DNA from: Glandiceps talaboti
Lineage: Eukaryota > Hemichordata > Enteropneusta > Spengelidae
Length of the DNA: 64,000 nucleotides
Assembly: GCF_964340395.1 (NCBI RefSeq)
Contig: NC_135550.1
Location: 15,264,408-15,328,407, forward strand
Reading direction: 5' to 3'
Position 1 is the stretch's first letter, and every line of letters begins with the position of its first letter. The notes under the pieces are model-generated. The model had not been told where the DNA came from, did not search any database, and worked only from the letters and a program-made list of their open reading frames with translations. The translations under genes were made by a program, and so were the position numbers. Of this stretch, positions 12,358 to 38,773 are shown piece after piece.

Positions 12358-13869
12358 TCACCAAAACCACCCTTTACGTTTTGTTTCATCGTTCACGTTT
12401 TCCTTAATACTTTTGTCGACAATCAACTTTCCGTTCTGTGAAGAATTTTTCTCAGTGACCTTTTCATTTGATAGTGTATTCACTGGTTTTTGTTTTCCAT
12501 GATCTAAGTATGCAAGTCTTCGATTAAGTTCTCGTAACTTAGCGTCTTGTCGCTCCATGACGAAATGCAATTCCTCCACTTGAGATTGTAACTCCAGTAT
12601 AGAGTCATTTTGTTTGTCTTCTTTGTGTTGTTCATTACGTGCCTGACGCCAATACTCCGCAACCAGGATACCAACGCCCACTGTAAAGATGAATGTTTCT
12701 CCGATGATTTCAGCGCCCAGCTCCACGGCTGATTGCTCACTAAGTGGCTTCACCGACTTGGCTTTACCGAGTCCAAGAATTCTCATTTTGATGTTGATTT
12801 CACTCCAATGGTACACTACAAGAAAGATGATGAAACTTCCATTTACTGCCAGGTTGTTGTATAAGGAATACTAACCCAAACATTTGGCTTTCTGCCTTGA
12901 TAATGCTGTTACCATGTACCAAATCTACAACAGGATTATTACATCTGTAATACCATAAGTCACAAGTATACTACATACTCATAGAACATAGATCATAGAT
13001 GTATAAGTAATATAGAAACATGCATAGATGTAATGTACAACTACTAGTGAACAAGTTATAGATAATTTGTTCGTGTCTGGAAGGGGTAGGGATATCTAGC
13101 CCCCCGCTCCAGCCACATGATATCACCCACCACTTTCAAAGGTTGACTACACCCCCACCTCCTGCAATAGCAATATACCGAAAATAGTAGCTTGTGATTT
13201 TTTAGCAATCGTTTCTGAGCACAATGTGAAACCAATCATTGCGTACTCAACACACAACTGTGCTGTCACATAGCTGCTTTTTTTTAACAGTGCGATTTCA
13301 GGTGATGCGAGACGGTGTGTAGGGTCTATGGTTGGGGAGGGGGGGGGGCACATTTACTGTATCTATTACGTAATGTTACATCATTGTTGTTTGGTAAACC
13401 TATGTGTAACTTGCGGATGGAACAACGGTCGAGTTCCAACTTTACTCCGTCTGCACGCAGGACTACATCTAAGCAGACTACGGGAACGTTATTACTTTAC
13501 CGTGTACGTAAAGCCCCTGGTTGTCTGAACATGTTGTTGAGGGTAAACCGGGGTTTACACGTTTCAGATTTGTGCATGTACTACTATAGTCCTGCTTGCA
13601 TACGGAGGAATTCGGGACTCGATTCTGACAATTGTCCCTCCCCCTTTAGAGTCAAGTCAGTAATACAGACTCGTGCACCGTCATGGAAGCAGGACTAGTA
13701 CTACTATTATCCCGAAACTGTACTTACACTGTGCTGGCGGCATACATATATTCTTCCTAAAGAATTCGTTAGTTTTAGCTGTCATTTTGAGAGCATTGGC
13801 GATGGGTTTACTGATTTGTTTGATCGCCAGCGACCCAAGTTTGAAGAGTGGGAAAGCTCCCACAACCAT
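12358..13869 (-). CDS. OPA3: OPA3 family mitochondrial membrane protein
   Basis: OPA3 is a small mitochondrial protein; human mutations cause optic atrophy and 3-methylglutaconic aciduria, and its biochemical role is unsettled. Two exons on the minus strand, 13869-13728 and 12815-12358, joined phase 1 through a GTAAGT donor and a TTGTAG acceptor, give 199 aa (human about 179). Exon 1 begins [20 protein letters not shown], almost the canonical mitochondrial N-terminus. The junction restores the family signature PPAQLYHWSE, followed by KMRILG, the [20 protein letters not shown] membrane segment and [14 protein letters not shown] predicted coiled coil ([22 protein letters not shown], given here only by its first 20 residues [20 protein letters not shown]) and a Lys-rich tail ending KRKGWFW follow. 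The intron sits where the two-exon vertebrate gene has one, as I recall. Confidence 0.95.
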
Positions 13870-14107
13870 CCTGACTTGACCGTGCGTGAACGATGTCTTG
13901 CTTGCTCGTTGCTTTGACCCAACTTTGACCCCACCGTGTTGGGCCCACGTGTTTACCGAGCACTGAGCTGGCCGGCTGAGGGCGCTTCAACGAATCGAAA
14001 GAAGATCGTACGCGACGATAGTGCTGAGGCAACAAATCTGAGAATAAAAGCCATTCCATATCATTTATCATGTTTTTTTTTTAAATTCATGATCGAAAGC
14101 TCTAACA

Positions 14108-14240
14108 CATTCATTCATTCATTCATTCATTCATTCATTCATTCATTCATTCATTCATTCATTCATTCATTCATTCATTCATTCATTCATCCATCCATCC
14201 ATCCATTCATTCATTCATTCATTCATTTGTCTGCCTACGT

Positions 14241-14272
<32 letters not shown>

Positions 14273-14283
14273 TTGTTTGTTTG
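14108..14283. repeat. (ATTC)n, (ATCC)n, (CTGT)n and (TTTG)n compound microsatellite
   Basis: Successive tetranucleotide blocks: ATTC, a short ATCC patch, ATTC again, CTGT, then TTTG. Located about 240 bp upstream of the OPA3 start codon. Confidence 0.95.
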
Positions 14284-15017
14284 TTCTTTCGTTCATTTAT
14301 AACATCGCCTACTTTTACTCATTTTTTTAAAATCTAATTTTGCATTATTTTGTTATTTTGGCATGATCCCACCGCTGCCACCCACAATCCTACTGCTACC
14401 ACATCCCACCACTGCCACCATTGTAAAATGTCATAATAATCCCATCATTTCGGCCAGATTTTAATAACTACAATTTGTTTGTGGTCGAATAACTTCATTT
14501 ATGAAAATTAATTTGCAAAGTTGCCGGCCTGTCGAATTGCAAGACGTGAATGAATCAAACATTTTGATCAGTTTTAAATTTCTTCGCAAATCATTTTTAA
14601 GTTTCTTCATTTTTATTTAGGATTCGTAAAAAATGAAGTTCCCGGTCGATGGTTATATTTGGTGGTCAAAGTAAAAAAAGAAAAAATAAGTACATTATAA
14701 TAATGATTTTGTTGTCGTCGAAATGCAAGGATTAGAAAAATAATTACATTTTAAGACTCTGTGGGTGGCCGATTTATATTTAAAAAGTAGTCAAATTGAT
14801 ATGATAGGATATGATACTGTGGGTAATAACATATCAGGGAAATGCTCTAGGAATAGCAGTGAATTAACTGTTAGTTGTGGTGTGAGGAGAGGAGCAAGTC
14901 ACAGTAGTGTAAAGGGAGAGTAGTGTGGAAGATATTGGGGATAATTAATGTGGCGGAGTGGGGATGTTGACTTCAAGTTCAGTTCTTAGGTTGTCAGTTG
15001 TGTATTAATCTAGTCTT

Positions 15018-15370
15018 TGGGAGTTCTGGCCTTCAGCTCAGCCAATGACATCCAAATGCAGGCATCGATTTTAATACAAACACAAACTCGTTGTGGTGAT
15101 AATAGTGAGAAACAATAAATGCCTTTAAAAACTATCAATTGTGGTGGGATGTTGCTATAGCAATATTATATTCCCTGTCTTTAGTGGGACTCGAACCGAA
15201 GACCTCTAATCTTGAGTTCTAACAACTTTGCCAGAGGGAGGCGGTGTTAAAAATGTTTTTTTCCCCCTTTAAATGTTTGAACAGGGGTAGGGTCATATTT
15301 TAGAGAATGGAAATTCAGGGAGGGTAATAGTTTAGTACAACGGGCTAGAGGAAGGGTCACATTTTATGCC
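15018..15370 (-). mobile_element. tRNA-derived SINE-like repeat, copy 1
   Basis: On the minus strand, a pol III B box GGTTCGAGTCC (15187-15197) is preceded by an A-box-like TGGCAAAGTTGTTAGA (15218-15233) at tRNA spacing, making 15180-15237 look like a tRNA head. Flanking blocks (TTTGGGAGTTCTG, TTGTGGTG, AAATGTTTGAACA, AGGGTCATATTTTA) recur in the same order at 16260-16560. Confidence 0.5.
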
Positions 15371-16259
15371 ACAGCCCTATTTTCCGTTTTCTCCTGTTTC
15401 CTTTTTCCATCATGTTTTTGTCAATTCTTTACAATTCTGGAATAAAGTAATATTATTATTATTAGCCCGTTGATTTCCCATCCCCTCCCCCTTGTAATTA
15501 CTGAAGGCTACCTTAATAGCAGTACTAGTATTCCCGATAGGTTACAAGACGTTCTTTGTCCAGAGGAAACTGCATCCCGAGTGAATGATACATGACCTTT
15601 TTTATTTTTACAGACTATCATTTTAATGTGTTGTTCAGAAAGTGTTAGGTGCGTACTGGGGGTTCCGAAAAGTCAAAGTTGACCATAAGGGAGAAGGCTT
15701 GTATAACTGAAAACATAACTATTTCGTTTTGCAACTTAATTTTCTGCTCTGTAAAAAGAAAGTTTTGTCACAGAAATTGTAGCTTTTTGCTTTGATATTT
15801 TTATTTTGACCCAAAAAATTAATGTCTTGTCATATGAAAGAAAAGTTTTATCTTTGTATTAAATATTTTGCTCTCAAAAATCAGTTATTTATTCCACAAA
15901 TTTAGTTTTCCTTTGTCGCCTGTGGGCCATCGTACATAAAAGTGGGAGCGTTTGGAAAAAGAAATGCCTACATTTTTTAAAAACTTGACGAACAGGTTAC
16001 TTACTCTTAGAAGATTGGTTATGCTATTCAACTATTCAGCTTTGTCAGGCAGTGAATATCAAGATTGTACACTTCAATGACATCAACCCATGCACGTAAT
16101 ATTCTGGTAAGTACACATCGCTGTGGAAACCTATTTACAGACCGTTATAATCAGAGAAGACCAAGTTAGCCCTAAAGACCAATATTTGCATTCTAGGGAT
16201 AACAAACACTCTCTGATACTCTCCTGTAGCACTGATCCGAGTCTAGGCCGTGTGGGCGC

Positions 16260-16560
16260 ATCTTGTCTTTGGGAGTTCTGATCTGATAAAAAACGCAGGG
16301 GTTAATTAATACAATGCCGTCACACAAATTCATTGTGGTGGTAGTAGTGCTTACACAATCACTGTCTTTAACTATACGGTGGCAGCGATGTGGGATAGAG
16401 TCCATACCATGGACTCGTGTCCCTTCCCAAGTCTGACAATTTTTTAAAATTTTTTTTTAGAAATGTTTGAACAAGGGAGGGTCATGTTTTAGAGAAAGGA
16501 AAGGGCAGGTGAACCACTTTTTAGAAAGCAGAATCGGAGGAGGGTCATATTTTACGCAAA
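16260..16560 (-). mobile_element. SINE-like repeat, copy 2 (decayed)
   Basis: Same order of blocks as 15018-15370 (CTTTGGGAGTTCTG, CATTGTGGTGG, AAATGTTTGAACAAGG, GAGGGTCATGTTTTAGAGAA) but the tRNA-like head is degenerate. It ends about 160 bp before the WDR43 start codon, so it may contribute to that promoter. Confidence 0.45.
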
Positions 16561-16719
16561 ATCAAGTCGCTATTAAAAACTGTTGAGGTAATCGATTATA
16601 AAGTTGATTGCGCAATTCCTTGTCATCCGTGATGTACGCCATCAACGTGTTTCAATACAGCTGTAAACTTTTTGGGCCGATCATGCGCACTTCGCCCCAC
16701 GTGTTAAAAAAATTACAAA

Positions 16720-30879
<14,160 letters not shown>

Positions 30880-31590
30880 AGAGAACTAACCCTGAAATAT
30901 TTTTATCTGAGATATTTTGAAATTGTACATTTGTAGGGTCCATGGGGGAAGAAAAACTAAGTTTTAACAAATGTATTAGTACATATAAAAATGTATATAT
31001 AAAAACAGCAAAAAAAAGAGGAAAGCCTGTTAACTCGTAATTATTCTGTGAAGAGAGGTGTACAACAAATTGACATTTTAGTAAATGTTGGCCCCATTCA
31101 TGGCAATGTTGAGTAGAGCTTTACTTTGTTTAGACCTTGATTTGCAGTATGTATATTGGCTGGCAGTGTATCATGTATTGCACTATCTGAGGGCAAGTAT
31201 TTATGCTTATTATGGCTGTGTATTATTGCTGTATGCAAATTTATGATACTAATGATGGTTATTCATTGGCCTCAGATTATGCATTGTGTAATCGAATATA
31301 TCTTTGCTGACTTTGCGTAGCACAGTTGCATTTCCAGGTATGAAATGTCGTACAAACATGATTGCAAGGTCTGTGTGGGAACTGTTGTCATAAATATTTG
31401 TGCATATTTGGTTTCTCATAACACGAACCTTTGTCTCAAAATGGTGAATGTGTTTGCTATGTTATTAACAGCAGAGGCAATGATATGTGCCATGGTCATA
31501 ATTGGACTATGATGGGATAGGTGTACAGCGGGTCAGTCTTGTAGAAAGTTACTAAGTTAAACATACTTTAGTCTGTGATTTACTACAACA

Positions 31591-31826
31591 GGTAACACTG
31601 AAGTAAAGCACTTTCTGTATGTGCTACACTCGTATATAGCATTCGTATCAAGTGTAAAAGTATACTGTTTCAATTGGTTTATTTACAAGCCTAGCATGTG
31701 GCCTTTCTAATGTGGTCAATTAGCAAATGAAACAGTATACTTTTACACTTGATATCGATGCTATAAACGATTGTGGTACATACAGGAAACGCTTTACTTT
31801 GGTGTCATGAGTTGTAAAATGTTACT
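31591..31826. mobile_element. Foldback element
   Basis: Arms of roughly 80-95 bp (31591-31670 and 31730-31826) are inverted copies sharing AGTAAAGC, TCTGTATGT-type, TATAGCAT and the 19-bp block ATCAAGTGTAAAAGTATAC followed by TGTTTC. About 60 bp of unique loop. No coding capacity. Confidence 0.8.
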
Positions 31827-34189
31827 TTCATAATCACTGGAAGTGTATCGCATGTATGCACTTTATACAAAGAGGAGGTATTTACCCAGGTAAAGCATGT
31901 TTACCTGCATGAATGATACTGTTATGGTACACCTCAATTGCAGTTGTCTCACAAAATTGAGTGACATAAAAAAACCACTTTTTCAGCAAATGCGATGACA
32001 GGTTACATCAAATTACCATTACTTACTGCAGATACCACCATAATATGCAACAATCAATGTTTGCCGTGCCAAACTATCTTTAAAAAATGAAATTCCAAAG
32101 AAAATGTTTTTTATCCGTTTTCACCATTTCAAAATGATGTCTACATATGGGTGAAACACTCCCCGAAATGAATAAGGATTGTTATTGGACAAAGGAGATA
32201 CCATAATTACTGACAGAATTGGGGAAACGATCATGTATACTGAACTATGAAAGAAAAGAATTATGAAATTATTGCTATACAGTCTTCCATATTGAACTAG
32301 TTTGATAAGTGTTGAGTAGACTGGTACTGCATGAGAAATGGTAGATACTGTGTTCTCCCTGAACCAAGTCCAAGGCTGCAAAACCTTTTGTAATTTCCAA
32401 GCACCCTTGTGGTGATTTGAAAATTGTACCTTTAACCATTTTGTAGGCCCAAAATAGTATCAAAATGGTCACTGGGCAAATATTCTTTACCCAGATTTTC
32501 TACAGCCAGCTACGACAGCAGGGACGGGTCCCTGGAACCCTCTTGTGAAATAATTCTAAGGAGAACACTGAGATACCATTTTTTTTTATGTCTGAAATAT
32601 GACAAATGATCGGTCAAGGAATCTATTTTGAAAACTCACATATCGTAAATGCAGACACTTCTCTTGAACTGAATAATGTTGAGAGAGTTCACCTTGCAAG
32701 TTTTGAAACTACAGAAATAATATTGTATCAAATTTGCAGCTTTCAAATTAAATTACTGCCAACCCTACTTTTCACATGTAAAGGGTGAGAAGTATTAGAT
32801 GTCTGTTATAGGCAAACAAAATTGTTATATTTTACTTTATAGAAAAGCTTTTATTTTCTATTTTTCTGAAGTTGCTCTTTCATTTCAATACTTAAAAGTG
32901 AAAAACTACAAATGATACGTTGTTGGAGTCAACAATAGTCTGATTAATTAAAACGGCCAGTGCTACCAGTATATTTTTTTTTTCAGAGAACCCACCCACC
33001 ACACATACTTGGTTGATTGATTGTGATTTGCTAAATGCATTAATTGAAGGGGCATGGGCCAAATCTGAACACGTTTTCATTTTTTCCTTTCATATGAAGA
33101 ATAGCCATATGTTGTACTTTATATTGACGTGTGATCATCACTAGTAAGAACTGTAGCATATAACAGTCGGGCAAACCAAAGCAATGATTTGATGAAGTAC
33201 CACTGATGTCGAGATCATTGAAAAAATACACATGCATAAACTGATCAGTGCTATATATATGGATATTTTAGGCTCATTGCAGGGCTAAAATCAACATAAA
33301 TGTAATGAGAGTTTTATGTTAGTATTTAAAAATAAGATAAAAATGTTGTCGGAGGTTGCCCCATGTCCCTTGAAAGAAGTTTATTAATTGTAATGACTGA
33401 CCACATTAAACAATTGCTATTCATGGTCAATTTGACGGAGACAGAGAGAACTCTGAGAGACTACATGTCTTGAAAATATCAAATGCAATTGGAAATATAG
33501 TTAATATTTTGATTACTTGCTCACTTTGAGACTATCACACCTTAACATCGTGGAGTACGTTATCAGTTCTGTTAGCAGTCCAGTCCAGTTCACCTTTCTA
33601 GTCTTATGCATTCTGTTTTTAATATACCATAGTATGCTGCAACTTGCAAATAGAAGTCTAAACTTTGGCTGCTACTTTAGTCTCTGTTCAATTCAGGAAG
33701 GAAATTAAAGATCCCCAGGCAATATATTTGTGAATTGAGAACAAAGTGGTCTCAAAATTTATCTGCAGTAAATTTCAGAATGGCAAACCAAATAGTATGC
33801 TAAATCATAGACAGTGGACATTGTATTTGGTGAAATGAACGCTATGTAATGGGGATAATTTTCTTGTAAACAAAATGGTAATTTCGGAAAAAGAACCTGG
33901 TATAGGCCTTCAAATGACAAAGTTTTTGGTCAGTCAAGCTACTGTGATTATCAAGTAAGCGAGTACCTGATGCACATTCTTTATTATAACAGAAAAAAAA
34001 AATTTGTAAATTGCAAACCATTTTGTTATCGGTCAGATGTTTTTATGACATGTAACTTTGACTTTAATACAAACCACACTTACAGGCAGATTATTCTCCC
34101 TATCGTCTTCATACAACTTCAGTTGTATTCTGTTCCATATTAATTTAATTATGGATACATCTTCCAAGAATAAAATAGTATCTTGTTAT

Positions 34190-34400
34190 AATGTATCCAC
34201 ATTGTCATTTGATGTATTGAGTGGGTGATACACAGTCTGTTTGAAAACTAATGTTTAGGTTGGCCATAGTTTTGTACGATACATAGCTACATTGTCATTT
34301 GATGTGTTGAGTGGGTGATATACAGTCTGTTTGAAAAGTTGGTTGGCTAACCTCTAATGATACATAGCTACATGTTATGTGATGTATTGCATGGGTACAA
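34190..34400. repeat. Imperfect tandem repeat
   Basis: Three units of roughly 80-93 bp built on CACATTGTCATTTGATGTATT, here cut to its first 20 bases CACATTGTCATTTGATGTAT, then GAGTGGGTGATA and CAGTCTGTTTGAAAA. The third unit is partial. Confidence 0.75.
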
Positions 34401-35471
34401 CTGTGAGAAGTGAATAACAGTTCAACACTATAGTCTATTATCACCAACAGCACACTGTCAGTAGCCAAACCCATTTCATCAATATAGCAGCAGATATCAG
34501 TTGTTAGGCAAACCAAGATTCTAATGTTTGGGTAAGCTTAATTAACCACTTCATAGAAATCAAATGATGACGACATGTCTTAGGATTAATTAGGTGGGGT
34601 CTAGTCTGTGTTTGGGATTATAACATAGACTTGACAACAGATGTGTGATAGAGTTCTAGGAAAAGTTGGTCCAGAAGACAAGAATGATCCTATGTAATCC
34701 TTATGAGAGTACCTGGTGTTGAAACCCTGGCTACTGAAAGCATCACATCAGGAAAATTCAAGCCCATGCCCTGTTGTGGACACGTTCTCTGAATCCTCAA
34801 GAACTTGGATTGTATTCTGGACATGATTGACAAAAGAATAATCAATCACCATGGCAACATAACTCACAAGCTACCAGACACTTATTCAGTACAATAACTC
34901 AGAGCTGAACGATGACAGCAAATACTGACTTTTTTTTTAATTTTTCATCAGAAATATCATTACAAATAATTCATATTTTGCAATATCAACATGTCTTTTA
35001 CATTGATAGGACTTATTGCATATTTCATATTCATAACTCGATATATATGTCAACTATGACATTTGAGCTTTATGCAAAATAAATCTAAGAAAATGTTCGG
35101 ATATGGCACAGAGTTGAATGTTATAAAATTACAAAAGTTTCAAGATGTTTGAAATCATTTGCTCAAAATTACTGCAGAATAAAAATCACAAAAAAGAACA
35201 CTGCCAACACAAATTTGTTCACTGACATACAATGGCCGAGAAAAGTCCTGTTTTTTTGTACTATGGAAAATGCAAAAAATGCTCGAGCCAATTTCACCTA
35301 ACTTCATCACCAAATCACTTGTTAGACCTGATTTGCATATTGCTATTCTAACCTCACTGAAACAGTATGTGGCACAAATTTACTTTCATTTTGGTTCTTA
35401 CAAGGTACACAAGGAAAACACTTCAGATGTACTGACAAACGAAAACAAAAAATAATTGTGATGCACTTTAA

Positions 35472-35849
35472 TACAACTAGTGGCAGGCTAGCATGAACAA
35501 GCGGAACTTGTTACAAACAGGGAAAGTAAACAAACGAATTAGATTTACTGGTACTAACACTTGGCATGCTGCATGTTGGAAGTACAGAAATATGTGTTAC
35601 AAGACCATCATTTGATAAGAATAGTTTTATGGCCTTTTTTTACATAGTAACTCACTTTCACAAACATATTTCAAGTTCCCCTGGCATTTCATGTACATGT
35701 AAAGAAGCTATGAAACTGCACATACCAAACCATGAAATGTAACTACATGTTCTCCTAGTTCGAACATGCTGAGCCAAGTGTTATTAAATCCAATTCATTT
35801 GTTTACTTTCCCTGTTCCACTTGTTCATGCTAGCCTGTCACTGGTTGTA
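35472..35849. mobile_element. Foldback element
   Basis: Inverted arms of about 120 bp. The ends read TACAACTAGTGGCAGGCTAG and, inverted, TACAACCAGTGACAGGCTAG; both continue with CATGAACAAG, GGGAAAGTAAACAAA and AACACTTGGC. The middle is unrelated AT-rich DNA. Confidence 0.8.
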
Positions 35850-38194
35850 CTACCCGGCCCACTGCAGTACACTACATAAGCTGTAACATGTACAATGTCC
35901 CAAACTTCAAAGACTTTAGTGGTAATGATGTGTAACAAGCAGTGTGTTTGTTCAGGGCAGTAAGCAGGTAAAATCTAATGGGGTTCTTAAACAAAACTAT
36001 GGTAGATTGTATGGGGAAACTCTGCAACTTGTATCCCTTTCCCTAGTTCTGTTACTGGGGTTCCCCAACCTTAGCAAAAACACTGACATGTATTGTATTT
36101 TGTTTTCATTTGTAAAGAGTCAGCATGTCTGAAGAGTTGTCCTTTATCTACCAACATTGTATGAACCAAGATAAAAAATACATTTATACAGTGATACACA
36201 CTGCTTCAGCGAAGTTAGATGAAATTGGCTACACAACAGATGAATGATCAATCCAGTTTTAACTCTCTGTAGAGCCTTGTCTCCAATGACATGAAACTTT
36301 TATGACAGCAGAATGCAGAACAGATGTGTAGGCTTTTTCTTTGGTTATATAATTACACATTAAAAGAAATCTGAAAAAAGGGCTATGAAACACTTGATCT
36401 CAGGCTAAACACATGGGGATGAGAAACAAAACATTTACTTTGTTTGGCCTCAGACCTCTGGTGGTGGTCTTTGGTTTGGTCATTTTTTTATATAAACAGA
36501 ACCATGTACCTTACAAGAGATATCACAGCCCTTAATTTCAGGTAGTTTTTGTGCAGCTAAGTTGAGGCTAAACACATAATGAAATAGCTATTATTCTTGT
36601 GAAGTATTTGAAAGACTTGAACACTACAGCATCTTTTGTAAAATATCGAGATTACTTAAAAAATATATCAGCTTTTAAAACCGGGTCCAATGTAATTTCA
36701 GAATAAAATTAATGTTTGAGTATTACTGTAGTTCAGGGAATTTTTTTCAATTTCCAATTATATTTCAACAATTATTTTTATAACAATTATTTTTATATTC
36801 AGTTTTGTTGTCATATAATGGAGGTATAAGTTCTCCCTATTGTGTTTTTATACATAATTTCTCTCCTTCCACAGGCTCTCTTCAAGGCAAGATATTAAGT
36901 TAATTTTCTCTCTTGGCTCCTAGCTTGTACTGTACTTGCTTGTACTCAGGATTCTGAAACACAATTTCTTAGTTGGCTGTAGTGGGAAGGTCAGTTAATA
37001 CCATATTTACTAGATTGACACCCAAACATTCCAGTATATTGGAAAGATATTGACAGCCTTCCCACTTGAAGGGAAGCAACCTACCAAAGTGTCTGTCTGT
37101 GGTCACAGGCATTGTACTACTACCAGTAAGTTCAAGCTAGGGACAGTGTGTTATAGTGCAGTTATTCTATGCACTACCACTTACTACAAATCAACCAAGT
37201 GACGATTAATTTACATAACAAGAACTTGATTTACATATTATGCAAATCAGTTATAATGATATGATAATTTATTGAAAGAACAGTGTTTCTCGAATAATAC
37301 TTTTTTCAAACCATTTGAACTTAAAGCTGGTTTGTACATAATACACTTGAATGTATATTATTTCTCACAAGGCATTTACCATTCACCAGAGTATCACAAA
37401 GCTCACTGACAGGCTCCCCTGTATTTTCCTTGGTTGTACGAATTATTACATATGTACCAGAGATTGCACCAGTATGCACGCATACTAATGGTATTTGCAC
37501 TGCAGTGCAATACCGAAGACTTTATTGCATACCTGCATGCAAATGATATTCAAATGAGGACTCAATTGTTTGTTCTACACAATAGTGTGTGATCACACAG
37601 TGAAATTTTTACGGAAATTTATTGTTTCGGATAAACATATGTAACAATAACAGAACAACCCAATGCCACGCGAGTGCAAGTGTGGATACTCAAGGATATT
37701 TGCACTTGTGCTTGCAGTGTTTTCTGCTGTACTTTCACTTGCTAGTACGCTTGTGAAAGTACTGCCGCAGATACTGCAAGTACTCATGCACATACACCAC
37801 ACGAGTACACCACATTTGCACAACAAGGGGTTGTCATAGAACAACCTAGGAGAATGAACATTCAAGTATCTAAGAATACTCATGTTTTAAACAGAAATAT
37901 GGCAAAAAAAAAATGGCAAAACAGTTCAGTAAAAAGCTACAGGTACAACAACAAATGAAAGCAACTATTGGCAAGTATTCATGAACAACACACAGTTCAA
38001 AAGTTGGTAGAATGTACTAGTTTAAGTTTTCAGGTGGTTATAGAGCGAACGCTTCAACTATGCCTTTATACAAATACTCTTGAATAATATCCAAAACAAC
38101 ACACCAATCAACATGTCTTAAAAGAATAAGTTGTCTGATGGGTCTGCATGTCAACGTAAACCCACACACTAGAATATGGGCATGTATATGTAAA

Positions 38195-38466
38195 TACATA
38201 CATGCATACATGAGTACATACATGCTTACATGTATACATTCATACGTGCATACATATATAGAGTACATTGCATACAAACATACATACATACATACACACA
38301 CACATACACACATACATACATACATACATACATACAAACACATACATACGTAACATACATACATACATACACACATACATACATACATACATACATACAT
38401 ACATACATACATACATACATACATACATACATGAACATACCATTGGTATGTGCATACTTCATGTCA

Positions 38467-38501
<35 letters not shown>

Positions 38502-38520
38502 ATGTATGTATGTGTGTGTA
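38195..38520. repeat. (CATA)n, (CTGT)n and (ATGT)n microsatellite cluster
   Basis: CATA arrays with interruptions, a pure CTGT block (38466-38500) and a terminal ATGT block, downstream of RNF216. Confidence 0.97.
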
Positions 38521-38773
38521 ACCATACATACATATAGATGTATATATACATATATATACCTATATTTGTACATATGCATTTCATTCACACACAAATATGT
38601 CTCCTAAAACTTACTTTACACAACCTCTTCAGTAATATCAAACCGAGTTAAAAATCATGAAATCACATCGCAACTTCATAGTTCTTGTTTAAAGTAGTTG
38701 ACAGCGCTAAAATCATAAGATCACGTCTCTACTTTCTAGTTGTTTCTTACAGTAGTTGTGTTCAATGAGTTGA

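Larger units (their letters stand above)
13870..16719. other. Intergenic DNA between divergent OPA3 and WDR43
   Basis: Both promoters must lie here but I see no diagnostic TATA or initiator. Content: ATTC and CTGT microsatellites (14108-14283), Ser/Pro-codon-like CCACCACTGCC low-complexity DNA near 14370-14425, and two copies of a SINE-like repeat (15018-15370, 16260-16560). No supported gene. Confidence 0.6.
30880..38773. other. Intergenic DNA between convergent WDR43 and RNF216
   Basis: The left part should hold the WDR43 3' UTR, the right part the RNF216 3' UTR; no convincing poly(A) signal directly after either stop. Contains foldback elements at 31591-31826 and 35472-35849, a short tandem repeat at 34190-34400, and CATA arrays at 38195-38520. 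The open frames here are short and not coding-like. Confidence 0.6.

Noticed and set aside
13315-13698. 127-codon plus-strand frame opposite the OPA3 intron
   Set aside because: Runs through a poly-G tract, no homology recognised, and overlaps the OPA3 intron on the other strand.
33045-33378. Possible MITE with AAGGGGCATGGGCCAA-type ends
   Set aside because: Only a 16-bp imperfect inverted match and no target duplication; could be chance.
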